The translations under genes were made by a program, and so were the position numbers. Below the pieces are notes generated by a model. That model was not told the origin of the DNA, searched no databases, and was given only the letters and a program-made list of their open reading frames with translations. 64,000 bases of DNA from Dyadobacter soli (GTDB lineage: Bacteria > Bacteroidota > Bacteroidia > Cytophagales > Spirosomataceae): NCBI RefSeq assembly GCF_900101885.1, contig NZ_FNAN01000020.1, positions 62,001 to 126,000 of the forward strand. Reading direction: 5' to 3'. Below are positions 22,395 to 30,303 of this stretch, piece by piece (within the stretch, counting starts at the first letter, position 1; each line of letters starts with the position of its first letter).

Positions 22395-23267
22395 TTAAGG
22401 ACGCGGCGGCCGGACAGTATCCGACCAAAAGTGGAGCAAATTTTCAAAATAAAATGACCAGCCTGACAGATCTACCGGCTTAATCAGGTAGGCACTGGCA
22501 TGGCTGCTGTAAGCGTCGTCAATATCGTGGGGGTCATCGGAGTAGCTGAAAACGATCACCGGGATATTTTCAAGTCCTCCCATCCCCGGTAAGCTGCGTA
22601 TCTGCCTGATCAGGTCCAGGCCTTGCTGGCGGTCAGGAAGGTAAAGGTCAACCAGGATCAAATCCACCGGCGGCAGAATGCTGTGCAATTCATGGTTTAA
22701 GAAAGTGTTCATCCGGTCAGTGTCGACGATCCGGATGATATTGTACTGTTGCATGCAGCTTTTTAGCGCGGCGTTCATCAGGTACCAGTAATCGTCGTTG
22801 TCTTCGACGACCACAATCGTTTTAATTTTCAATTTATGGCCCGGAGGTGTCTCGCATGCTGGTCCGTAACTGTTCAGAAAGCAAAGGCCTACCCCGCGGG
22901 CCATACTCCTGTATTCTTCCATGGTAACCGGTTTGACAATAAAGGCATTTGCGCCCATACTGTATGCCTTATTTACCTGCTGTTGGTTAGTGGTTGTCGA
23001 AACCATCACTACCGGGATTGGTCTGTAATGCTCCTGGTGCTTGATACTGGCAAGCAATTCGAAACCATTCATTGCTGGCATGTTCACATCCAGTAATATA
23101 AGCTTTGCTGAACCGTCGCGGTTGGCTTCGAGTGCCTGTGTTAAATGGAAAGGATTTTGTACCTGTACGACCCTAACATCCTCAATAGCCTCTGTTAACG
23201 CATCATGCATAAACTCGAAGTCGTCTTCATCGTCATCGACCAGAAAAATTGTCTTTGCCTGTGCCAT
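22395..23267 (-). CDS. Double receiver-domain response regulator
   Basis: From ATG 23267 (MAQAKTIFLVDDDEDDFEF) this is a 290-residue protein with two REC domains and no output domain. REC1 (about 1-135) has DDDEDD, the phospho-Asp in LILLDVNMPAMNG, a Ser/Thr switch in VMVSTT, and Lys in FIVKPVT. REC2 (about 148-280) has VVVEDNDDYWYLM, LILVDLYLPDRQQG, VIVFSYS and YLIKPVD. A longer in-frame start upstream adds an implausible Cys/His-rich leader and is rejected. Tandem receivers without output usually serve in phosphorelays or adaptor roles. It is divergent from the histidine kinase at 23551, with 283 bp between the two starts, so the two are probably a regulated pair. Confidence 0.88.
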   Translation of the reverse strand: MAQAKTIFLVDDDEDDFEFMHDALTEAIEDVRVVQVQNPFHLTQALEANRDGSAKLILLDVNMPAMNGFELLASIKHQEHYRPIPVVMVSTTTNQQQVNKAYSMGANAFIVKPVTMEEYRSMARGVGLCFLNSYGPACETPPGHKLKIKTIVVVEDNDDYWYLMNAALKSCMQQYNIIRIVDTDRMNTFLNHELHSILPPVDLILVDLYLPDRQQGLDLIRQIRSLPGMGGLENIPVIVFSYSDDPHDIDDAYSSHASAYLIKPVDLSGWSFYFENLLHFWSDTVRPPRP

Positions 23268-23550
23268 GTTTGATTGTAGTTCTTTCACTTTCTGCGAATT
23301 ACCAAGGCGGATTTTTTCGAACGTCCGGCATACATTCAAAAGCTGTGCCAAATGCTGCGCACAACTAGTGCGCCGCATTTTTGAAATTACTTTTAAAACT
23401 GAGGGTCATCAATACCCATAAATCCGTGAGAACTACTACCTTTATAGCAATCCCAACCTCTGAGTATCAATCAACCGCCTGGTCGCCTAATTGGGAAAAA
23501 ACCTCCGGAACACCGCTCCTGCCGGACGTAGGCTTTTAATCGAAAATGCA

Positions 23551-24798
23551 ATGGTAATTTCCGATCGTGCTGACGGAGTATCTGCCGGGCACCTTACCAC
23601 ATTTCTTGCCGGCCGGCGGCAGGACCTGCTCAACGACTGGCGTGCCGCCTGTGAGCATGACTTTTCACTGAAAGGCGCGGCCACCCTGACCAAGAAACAG
23701 TTTATCAATCAGGTGCCAGTTATGCTGGATATGCTTGGTGCCAGGCTCGATGGTGGTAAAAAAGACCCGGAAATCAATTCACTCGCTTCCCAGCATGGAC
23801 TGCACCGGTGGGAGAGGGGCTACTCTTTGGCTAGCTTGTCCGCTGAAATGCAGCACCTGGGCCGTTTGCTTCTGGGCGAGCTTCGCGCTTTCTGGCAGTT
23901 GTACCCTTCAACTAGTTCCAGCGAGATTTCAACCCGTTATGAGCAGCTCTTCGAGTTTGGTAATCAGATCAATACCGGTAGCATCTCACAATATGCTGAC
24001 CTGCAACGGCAGGCGGCAGCTTCGCGCGTTGAAGCGCTGGAAAAGGCTCTGACCGAACTGAACGAAATTGGCAAGCAGCGCAGCGATCTTTTGCGCAACT
24101 CTTCGCACGATTTGCGGGGAAGTTTTGGCACCTTGCAAGGGGCTGCTGCACTATTGGAGCTGGTAATCGGCTCAGACCAGGAACGGCGTCATGTTCTTGA
24201 AATTTTGCGAAGAAACCTGGGCAGTTGCCATACAATGGTAACTCAGCTTATGGACTTGGCAAGGCTTGAAGCCGGGAAGGAGACTGCACAGATACGGCTT
24301 GTTGATGTGGGGGATTTGTTGACAGCGCTTACATCAACTTACCTCCCCTTGGCCGCAGAGCGTGGCCTGGAATTTAAGTCAGACGGCCCGGCCAGTCTAT
24401 TGGTCGATTGCGACCCGCTATTGTTACAGCGCATTATTCAAAACCTGGTGCTGAATGCGCTCAAACACACGACTTCGGGCTGGGTCTCGGTCTGCTGGGC
24501 AATGACCGCCGAAGGCGACTGGACAGTTACCGTGCAGGACACCGGACCCGGATTGCCGAAGGTTGACGATCAAGTTGCTGAGCAGTTACCTACGCCTTGT
24601 AGTGCGGACGATCATCAATTGCGGCAAATGGCCCTAGGTACGACGACAGTTTCCGCTTTCGCTCACAAAGGAGAAGGCATTGGCCTTTCGATCGTCAAAC
24701 GGTTATGCGAGCTGTTACGGGCTGATCTGACAATTAGCAGCCAGCCAGGCCTCGGTACAACATTTCAAATAAGGTTCGTTGCACGTTGGGGTGTGTGA
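23551..24798 (+). CDS. Soluble sensor histidine kinase
   Basis: A 415-residue kinase from ATG 23551 (MVISDRADGVSAGHLTTFLAG). The N-terminal ~150 residues (LNDWRAACEHDFSL, then INQVPVMLDMLGARL) form a helical RsbRD-N-like sensor module without membrane segments. The dimerisation domain has H186 in RNSSHDLRGSFG. The ATPase domain has NLVLNALKHT (N box), VQDTGPGL (G1) and GEGIGLSIV (G2). The HDLRG box and downstream spacing closely match those of the giant CheB/CheR kinase in this window, so the two kinases are probably paralogous at their catalytic ends. Likely partners are the divergent double receiver and the receiver-only protein. Confidence 0.87.
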   Translation: MVISDRADGVSAGHLTTFLAGRRQDLLNDWRAACEHDFSLKGAATLTKKQFINQVPVMLDMLGARLDGGKKDPEINSLASQHGLHRWERGYSLASLSAEMQHLGRLLLGELRAFWQLYPSTSSSEISTRYEQLFEFGNQINTGSISQYADLQRQAAASRVEALEKALTELNEIGKQRSDLLRNSSHDLRGSFGTLQGAAALLELVIGSDQERRHVLEILRRNLGSCHTMVTQLMDLARLEAGKETAQIRLVDVGDLLTALTSTYLPLAAERGLEFKSDGPASLLVDCDPLLLQRIIQNLVLNALKHTTSGWVSVCWAMTAEGDWTVTVQDTGPGLPKVDDQVAEQLPTPCSADDHQLRQMALGTTTVSAFAHKGEGIGLSIVKRLCELLRADLTISSQPGLGTTFQIRFVARWGV

Positions 24799-24887
24799 CT
24801 TAGCAATTGGGATGCAGCCTTCTAGATAAAATGCTTTATCGGGTACAGTTTTTATATGCGGTGGTGCTTTCACATCAACCTGATTCA

Positions 24888-25397
24888 ATGGAAAGCATTT
24901 CAACATTCAGCACCGGTACAAAGCAGGTCAATGCAGGCGTAGGTCGCGCGATCCATGTAGAGCAGCAACTTACAAGGATCATCCCACAAGTGTTGCTTTC
25001 AGTCAGTTCGTCGGAGCTGTCGCGCACCCTTCGCCGGGCGCTGGCAATATCAGAACACCACCAGCGGCGACTTGCCAAAAACTACGAAGCGTCAGCTGGA
25101 AGCTTTACAGACAGTATCGCCGACGAGCTGGAAAAGCAAATTTGCGCAGTTGCCGGTAACCATCAAAGAGGCTGCGTCAACGATTTAACCTACACATTTT
25201 TGATCACAAAGGTCATACAATATAAAATGAGCTGTTACGAGCAGGCATTGGAGATCAGTGAACAAAAGAATCTGGCGGATCCCCAGCGTGTGCTGGGTGC
25301 TGCGTTGTCGGACGAAGCAGCTACCGCCCTTTTTCTGGAAGAGCTTGCCGAGCGGCTATTTTTGAGGCAGTTCCCCGGGCACGCATCGATGGCTTGA
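24888..25397 (+). CDS. DUF892 (YciF-type) ferritin-like protein
   Basis: From ATG 24888 (MESISTFSTGTKQV) this is a 169-residue helical protein. VGRAIHVEQQLTRIIPQVLLSVSS is followed by LSRTLRRALAISEHHQRRLAKNY, and ends ATALFLEELAERLF. This follows the DUF892 pattern (E-Q-Q-L-x-x-x-x-P, then H-x-x-H/R-x-x-R-L). Canonical family members carry iron-ligating Glu/His in the four-helix bundle and respond to osmotic or oxidative stress; ligands here are only partly kept. Upstream TTG and ATG starts would add a hydrophobic leader, which seems unlikely for this family. It follows the kinase gene by 89 bp in the same direction. Confidence 0.75.
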   Translation: MESISTFSTGTKQVNAGVGRAIHVEQQLTRIIPQVLLSVSSSELSRTLRRALAISEHHQRRLAKNYEASAGSFTDSIADELEKQICAVAGNHQRGCVNDLTYTFLITKVIQYKMSCYEQALEISEQKNLADPQRVLGAALSDEAATALFLEELAERLFLRQFPGHASMA

Positions 25398-25441
25398 CAC
25401 CTGGCGAATGATCAAGAAGCAGTGAGCGCAGCAAAAACGCG

Positions 25442-26608
25442 TCAATCCTGGGTTTGATGTTTCCGCCCCAAGTGCCGGGCTATAAGCTGCTGACCGGCTG
25501 AAAGGGCCATAGCCGATGGAAAGTGAAGTACCCGGCGGTGACGGCCGTTGAAACCTTCGTCCCACAAACCCGATTGGTGCCAGATGTCGGGCTGATCCCA
25601 GTCGGGTCGGTCGATAATCGGGTAAAGACAAACACCCAGAAGCGGTACTTCGCGGTCAATCAGTTTTGCACATTCAGCGGCTACCATGGCTATCCAGACC
25701 GGCCTGTCCTCTTTGGGGTGGCTCGTTTCGGACAGTATGATGGGCCTGTCATACCGGCGCCAGGCATTTTCGAGCAATTCGGCGAGCGGCCGCCACCTGG
25801 GATCGGGTATGGGGTCATTCCACCCCAGGAACTGAAACTTGCCGATAATCCATTGGTTATTATAGTAATAGTTGAACCCCAATATGTCCGGCAGATCTTC
25901 GCTCCCTCCCAATTCAGGGCAGATACGCCCGCAAAGCATATCGACGGACTGGAACTGCAATTCATTTTCGGTGGCAGCCAAGGCCAGGTCATCTAAGCCA
26001 GTGTCCAGCTCGGGCACCATGTTGACCAGCGGCTCAGTGGTGACGATGCGCACCAGGTCGCTGATTTGTTTCATGGCTTTCGCACCAGCAATATACGCGC
26101 GCATCAAAGCGTACTTCACTTCCCAGCCATTCTTGATACAATAGGGAGCAGTTGAACCTACCTCACCGCCCAGCCAGGAAAGGAAGCTCACTTCATTGAT
26201 GGGCGTCACATACAATATGCGCATTGGACGATGCAGTAGGCAGAAATTAACGAAAGCCTCACAAAGCGCCACAAAACGGGATGTGAAATGGGGATGGAGC
26301 GGGCTCAAATCCGACGGGTAACCGAAATGACAAATGTCCCAGATCTGCTGCACCCCGTATTCTTTGGCGGCATTCAGCATATTCAGTACAGTGTCGAAAT
26401 TATAGCGATAGGGTAAGAATTCCACCACGCTCCATCTGATGCCTTCTCTGACAGTCCGGATGCCTACCGAGCAAACGCGCGCGTAGTCTTCTCTGACAAG
26501 CTCCTCATGGCCTGTAATCCGAAGCATATCAATCCGGTCGCCACTGCTATTAAGCAGATCGGCCGATTCAAAACCTGCCATCCAGAATGTATTGAAGGTC
26601 GTATCCAT
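25442..26608 (-). CDS. GH1-like TIM-barrel glycosidase
   Basis: A 388-residue protein from ATG 26608 (MDTTFNTFWMAGFESAD); the upstream ATG at 26641 would overlap the glycosyltransferase by 11 bp. The order of motifs follows clan GH-A: GIRTVREGIRWS (about 49-60), the acid/base Glu139 in YVTPINEVS, NYYYNNQW, and the nucleophile Glu294 in IILSETSHP. It resembles GH1 beta-glycosidases but has NEV and ETSH instead of NEP and TENG. The N-terminus lacks a signal, so it acts in the cytoplasm. It is downstream of a glycosyltransferase with 22 bp between them. The pair may build and trim a glycolipid or small glycoside; the substrate is unknown. Confidence 0.75.
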   Translation of the reverse strand: MDTTFNTFWMAGFESADLLNSSGDRIDMLRITGHEELVREDYARVCSVGIRTVREGIRWSVVEFLPYRYNFDTVLNMLNAAKEYGVQQIWDICHFGYPSDLSPLHPHFTSRFVALCEAFVNFCLLHRPMRILYVTPINEVSFLSWLGGEVGSTAPYCIKNGWEVKYALMRAYIAGAKAMKQISDLVRIVTTEPLVNMVPELDTGLDDLALAATENELQFQSVDMLCGRICPELGGSEDLPDILGFNYYYNNQWIIGKFQFLGWNDPIPDPRWRPLAELLENAWRRYDRPIILSETSHPKEDRPVWIAMVAAECAKLIDREVPLLGVCLYPIIDRPDWDQPDIWHQSGLWDEGFNGRHRRVLHFPSAMALSAGQQLIARHLGRKHQTQD

Positions 26609-26630
26609 ATTTTGCCGTCGATGGCCATTG

Positions 26631-27788
26631 TTAACTTGCATTTTTCAGTTTGGTGACCGGCACAACCGGACGTTCCGGCTTCTGAACCTTCATCATCAGT
26701 TTTACCATGGCGCTGAAAGTATGTTCCCAGGATTTGTCCGACAGGAATTCATCAACCGCGTGCATCCAATGCGGGTCGGCGGCGTGCGTGAGCTCTTTTT
26801 CGATGGCTGTAATGAATGTATCAGCGTCGTTGGCGATGCTGAAAAGGCCTATTTCTTCGTATGGATAAACAACATCCCGGATCGGCGAAGAGACGACCGG
26901 CTTTCCGGCTGCCAGGTATTCGGGTGTTTTGGTAGGACTGATAAATCGGGTGGATTCATTCAGAAGAAATGGAATGAGCGCCACGTCCCAGCCCGACAGA
27001 TAGGCGGGCAGAAGCTGATAACTTCGCGGGCCCATATAGTGAATGTTGTCGGCCTGCGGCAGCTCGGCAGGATCGATCTTGACAACCGGGCCTATCAGCA
27101 CAATATGCCAGTCTGGCCTTCGTGTGGCAATATCCCTGATCAGTTCCTGGTCCAAACGTTCGTCCAGTACGCCGTAGAAGCCCAGCTTGATACCGGTGAT
27201 GGCTGCCTGGTCCTGCGGCTCGGCCTGACCGCCGCGCGCAGTTCCAAAATGTGCCTTGTCGATACTACTCGGAAATGGATGGATGTTGTTGTGACTGCTT
27301 TTCTTAGCTTCGTAAAGGCTTGTTCCTCCCGTGAAAACTACATCCGCTCGTTCGAGCAACTGCCGTTCATTCTGCCTGATGCCTTCAGGTGCAAATTTGA
27401 ATCCGGACAATTCGTCCATGCAGTCGTAGACAGTCATCGCAGGTTTGAATGTCTCCGAGAACGGCAGGGCCATTGGCGTGTAGTACCAGAAGATAAAATT
27501 TCCGCAATCCCGTTTTTCGAAGAATGATTCCAGGATTTCACCGATCATTGTCACAGTTGCTTCGGGACTGCTTCCGCGGGGTAAATGCGGCACACAAATC
27601 CACAGATTTTCCTGCTTTTCTTCCATTTGAAGAAAGGGTTGCCCCGGACAGTCGAAGATCGGTTCTTCGAGGAAATACACATGCGCAATTTCTGCGAAGC
27701 GTGTCATCAGATGCTGAGGGCGTTGAAACACGAAATCCGACCTTAGATGCGAAAAGCAAAGCAGGTCTTTTTGTAAGTTGATGGTCAT
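26631..27788 (-). CDS. GT-B fold glycosyltransferase
   Basis: A 385-residue protein beginning MTINLQKDLLCFSHLRSDFVFQRPQHLM. The F-Q-R-P-Q-H motif near residue 21 is characteristic of a bacterial GT1/GT4-like group often paired with GH1-like genes. The C-terminal domain has IKLGFYGVLDERLD, then WHIVLIGPVVKID, and the donor-sugar loop SPTKTPEYLAAGKPVVSSP (about 300-320), where the Lys and Glu contact the nucleotide sugar. It has no membrane segment. It likely transfers a hexose from a nucleotide sugar to a lipid or small acceptor. It is the first gene of the pair with the GH1-like gene. Confidence 0.85.
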   Translation of the reverse strand: MTINLQKDLLCFSHLRSDFVFQRPQHLMTRFAEIAHVYFLEEPIFDCPGQPFLQMEEKQENLWICVPHLPRGSSPEATVTMIGEILESFFEKRDCGNFIFWYYTPMALPFSETFKPAMTVYDCMDELSGFKFAPEGIRQNERQLLERADVVFTGGTSLYEAKKSSHNNIHPFPSSIDKAHFGTARGGQAEPQDQAAITGIKLGFYGVLDERLDQELIRDIATRRPDWHIVLIGPVVKIDPAELPQADNIHYMGPRSYQLLPAYLSGWDVALIPFLLNESTRFISPTKTPEYLAAGKPVVSSPIRDVVYPYEEIGLFSIANDADTFITAIEKELTHAADPHWMHAVDEFLSDKSWEHTFSAMVKLMMKVQKPERPVVPVTKLKNAS

Positions 27789-27925
27789 GCCGATAAGTGT
27801 CAGATGAAGAGATGGCCGGTCTAGCTAATAATTGTGCCAGCGTTTTTTGGCGCGCGCTCGCCACGCCTTGCCCAGCACAGTAGGAATGATTTTTATATAC
27901 CGGAGCGACACTAAAATCAATTCAT

Positions 27926-28177
27926 ATGAAAAATCTAGCAGACGCCACGCATGGCGAAGGTAAAGTTGCAGAGGCAATCGAACAGCAAACCGCCAAATTG
28001 CCCTCAGACATTTTCCTCTGGGCTTCGCTCGGGGCTATGGGCGTGTCTCTAGCGCTGAAAATAATGGGTCAGAAGCATGACGCGTTATTTGTCGGGCAGT
28101 GGGCAGCGCCTTTTTTGTTACTGGGTGTTTACAACAAGATCGTCAAAACGCAGGGCCACGATCAGGAAGATGAATGA
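27926..28177 (+). CDS. Small membrane protein of unknown function
   Basis: An 83-residue protein: MKNLADATHGEGKVAEAIEQ, then a first hydrophobic helix (SDIFLWASLGAMGVSLALKIM) and a second (ALFVGQWAAPFLLLGVYNKIV), ending in an acidic tail HDQEDE. Two membrane helices with a short loop are clear. No named family is recognised; small two-helix proteins like this occur near stress genes in the group. It is well spaced from its neighbours and probably transcribed alone. Confidence 0.7.
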   Translation: MKNLADATHGEGKVAEAIEQQTAKLPSDIFLWASLGAMGVSLALKIMGQKHDALFVGQWAAPFLLLGVYNKIVKTQGHDQEDE

Positions 28178-28254
28178 GTGAGATCATGCTGTCACATAAC
28201 CTTCGGGAAACAATAGAAACCGCACTGATAGGACAGAACCCAAAAATGTAACAA

Positions 28255-28402
28255 ATGGATTTTATTGAAATACTTGGCTTGGTGGCGGGCATATGTACAA
28301 CAGGACGTTCCGATTGTCTCGACCAATCTCTTTACGATATGACTGAACGTGGCGATGCTTATCTTAAAATATAAGTATAAAAAAAGTGATCAGAATAGCT
28401 GA
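28255..28402 (+). pseudogene. SemiSWEET sugar transporter with internal deletion
   Basis: An ATG at 28255 gives MDFIEILGLVAGICTT, the first half of helix 1 of bacterial SemiSWEET transporters (typically followed by ISFLPQ). It then leaves homology. In the next frame the DNA reads DVPIVSTNLFTI, a TGA stop, then LNVAMLILKYKYKKSDQNS and a stop at 28402. That matches the end of the usual last helix and the Lys-rich C-terminus. About 45 codons, including the PQ motif and helix 2, are missing. SemiSWEETs are ~85-residue, three-helix sugar facilitators that work as dimers. The remnant cannot form one. The literal product of the ATG frame is a 39-residue peptide. Confidence 0.7.
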
Positions 28403-28411
28403 AAAGGTATC

Positions 28412-28449
28412 AAAGCAACAGCTGGACTAATGAGCCAGTTGTTGCTTTT
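28412..28449 (-). terminator. Hairpin terminator of the LLM oxidoreductase gene
   Basis: AAAGCAACAGCTGG (28412-28425) pairs with CCAGTTGTTGCTTT (28435-28448), with one G-T wobble, and a further T follows. It starts 8 bp past the minus-strand stop codon at 28457. It may also end transcripts coming from the SemiSWEET remnant on the other strand. Confidence 0.75.
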
Positions 28450-28456
28450 GAAAACC

Positions 28457-29422
28457 TCAAATCAAATGGGGGACCACTTTCTCACCGAAGGCTTCGATAA
28501 ATTGTTGTTGATCGAGATTGACATTGTGCAGATACAATTTGGTAATTCCCGCTTCGATATCTGCCGACAGCCATTCCAGATGCTGGTCCGGGCTATCCGA
28601 GATTCTGACGGCGGCGCTCATGTCCTCTGGCCGGACCACCGTTCCGGCAGCATCAAACCCTGCCGGCGAGCGGATATCTGATAGTAGTGATGAAGCGAAG
28701 ATGTTATTGCGCCACTGCTGGTGGGCACCTTGCACAGCTTTTGCCATGCTGGTATCGAATGACAATTGTACTTTCAGGTAAACAGGTTTCCCTTCACCGC
28801 CGCCTTCCCGAAAAGCATTGATCATTCTTTTTAACTCGTCCGGAGGCCGGGAAGTGGTAATCATCGCGTCGGCCCAGCTTCCGGCCCACCGTGCTGTTTT
28901 TTCGGTGAGCGCTGCGCCGACGACCGTAGGCATGTATCCGGGGAGCGTATATAGTTTCGCGTCATATACCTGCACAAGCCCGTCATGGGTAACCGATTCG
29001 CCTGCCCACAGCGCCCGCATGATCTGGACGCATTCAATTAAACGTTGGTTACGCTCGTCTTTGGACGGCCACCGCTCGGCGGTAATATGCTCATTGAGAA
29101 ACTGACCGCTCCCCACCGCGATCCAGAAGCGCTCCGGAAACATTTCGCAAAGGGTGGCGACGGCCTGCGCAATGATGGCAGGATGGTAGCGTTGACCGGG
29201 AGCGTTGACGATGCCGAATTGCAGATTGGTCGCCTGCATGGCGGCGCCAAGCCAGCTCCATGCAAAGCCACTTTCACCCTGCGTTTCGCCCCAGGGAAAG
29301 AAATGGTCGGAATTAAGGACGCTCGTAAACCCCGCGTTTTGGGCAAGACCCACATACTTCATAAGCTCGCTGGGTTTAAATTGTTCGTGAGAAGCGTGAT
29401 ATCCTACGTCGATCTTGGTCAT
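28457..29422 (-). CDS. LLM-class flavin-dependent oxidoreductase (TIGR03885-like)
   Basis: A 321-residue luciferase-like monooxygenase-fold protein. It starts MTKIDVGYHASHEQFKPSEL and has SVLNSDHFFPWGETQGESGFAWSWLGA, then FGIVNAPGQRYHPAIIAQAVATL, the flavin-side motif of bacterial LLM proteins. ERFWIAVGSGQFLNEHI follows, and the C-terminus has ITKLYLHNVNLDQQQFIEAFGEKVVPHL. The wording matches the non-F420 flavinoid oxidoreductase family TIGR03885 as I recall it, probably FMN-dependent. The substrate is unknown. It lies 12 bp after the CinA-like gene on the same strand, so they share an operon, with a good hairpin at its end. Confidence 0.85.
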   Translation of the reverse strand: MTKIDVGYHASHEQFKPSELMKYVGLAQNAGFTSVLNSDHFFPWGETQGESGFAWSWLGAAMQATNLQFGIVNAPGQRYHPAIIAQAVATLCEMFPERFWIAVGSGQFLNEHITAERWPSKDERNQRLIECVQIMRALWAGESVTHDGLVQVYDAKLYTLPGYMPTVVGAALTEKTARWAGSWADAMITTSRPPDELKRMINAFREGGGEGKPVYLKVQLSFDTSMAKAVQGAHQQWRNNIFASSLLSDIRSPAGFDAAGTVVRPEDMSAAVRISDSPDQHLEWLSADIEAGITKLYLHNVNLDQQQFIEAFGEKVVPHLI

Positions 29423-29434
29423 ACTGCTATCTAT

Positions 29435-29905
29435 TTAGTTCGTCGGTAATGGTTTTGCTGCGAGGTCCGCTGCCAGCAGGACGATTTGCTCCGGAGTGCC
29501 TTCAAACACCTCGCTGACAGCGATGGATTTACCCATAATCAATAGGTGCAGGAAAATGGTGCCGACCGGCTTTTGGGCCGTTTCACTTCCACCGGGCGTT
29601 GCCAGGCCTGTAATGCCCACCTGGATATCAGAATTGATTAGCCCTTTCAAACGCGAGGTAAGCTCCCTGGTTACTTCTTCGCTTTCCGGCGTAAACCTTT
29701 TGATGACTGTCCGGTCAATGCCCAATAGTTGCTTTTTTACTTCGGCGTCGTAGCAAACAAGGCCGCCTTTCAGGATAGCCCCCGAGAACTCTGTCATGGA
29801 GAATTCGGCCGCAAGCCGACCAGCCGTAACGCTTTCTGCAAATGCAATAGTCAGGCCACGTTCTTGCAAAGCCCTGGCGCAACTGGCAATTAGATTTGAT
29901 GGCAT
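29435..29905 (-). CDS. CinA-family C-terminal amidase (PncC-like)
   Basis: A 156-residue single-domain protein. The nucleophile region reads FAESVTAGRLAAEFS (usual form AESCTGG-x-L/V-A), keeping the Ser. The Y/K region reads LVCYDAEVKKQLLGI (usual Y-x-x-x-V-K-x-x-LLGV), and GITGLATPGG matches GITGxAGPGG. These support nicotinamide-nucleotide amidohydrolase activity (NMN to NaMN plus ammonia) in the pyridine nucleotide salvage route. The motif is less canonical than in housekeeping CinA/PncC, so it may be a paralogue tied to the stress island. It is cotranscribed with the LLM oxidoreductase. Confidence 0.82.
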   Translation of the reverse strand: MPSNLIASCARALQERGLTIAFAESVTAGRLAAEFSMTEFSGAILKGGLVCYDAEVKKQLLGIDRTVIKRFTPESEEVTRELTSRLKGLINSDIQVGITGLATPGGSETAQKPVGTIFLHLLIMGKSIAVSEVFEGTPEQIVLLAADLAAKPLPTN

Positions 29906-30303
29906 GTCTGTCTATCTGTGGTTAGCAAAGCTTGTATCTTATAATGTGCGCCACCTGCAAAAAAAATGATGCCATGGTTGGTTTCCTCGGTGGTAGCCCA
30001 TGTGAGCAGCGCAGTGTGTCCTTCGGCGAAAGCTTCAAACCGGACCAGGCTAACCGGGAGCGGTACGGTAAGCGAAGCAAATGTGTAAGCCGTATGCAAC
30101 AAACCTATCGACGTGGTTTTTCAATAATGCATTGTTTACAAAAGTTATTTTGGTATATCTCATGTCGCGTATTTTCGACAAAAGTTTCATAATTAATCGT
30201 ACTAACCGCGATTTACGTCTACCCTACCTTTTCCGGTTGTAAAAAAGTCGCAGTTCGGGCGCAATGTCCGGTTGTCAGCGACCTCAAAAATGACCGAAAA
30301 AGT
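29906..30303. other. Intergenic region with a T9SS-linker remnant and promoter of the FG-GAP gene
   Basis: About 400 bp between divergent genes. The left part holds the decayed fragment at 29974-30063. The right part (30110-30300) is AT-rich and should carry the promoter for the secreted FG-GAP protein. I could not assign a clear -33/-7 pair. Confidence 0.4.
29974..30063 (-). pseudogene. Fragment of a T9SS cargo linker domain
   Basis: On the minus strand PLPVSLVRFEAFAEGH is followed by LLTWATTEETNH. This is the conserved opening of the Ig-like domain that precedes many T9SS sorting tails (pattern LPVxLxxFxAxxxGxxxxLxWxTxxExNN). The intact copies in this window, at about 34093 (LPVDLISFKVAW) and 53193 (LPVTLAAFRAAL), show the same block. 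After TNH the similarity ends, and upstream it reaches a stop after about 20 codons with no ATG. No passenger or sorting tail is attached, so it is a short orphan remnant lying just before the CinA-like gene. Confidence 0.6.

Noticed and set aside
22073..22483. 136-codon plus-strand frame
   Set aside because: It overlaps the end of the double-receiver gene; composition is not protein-like and no motif is present.
26592..27527. 311-codon open frame antisense to the glycosyltransferase
   Set aside because: The opposite strand encodes a clear GT-B enzyme; the antisense translation is rich in Cys, Phe and Arg with no family resemblance.
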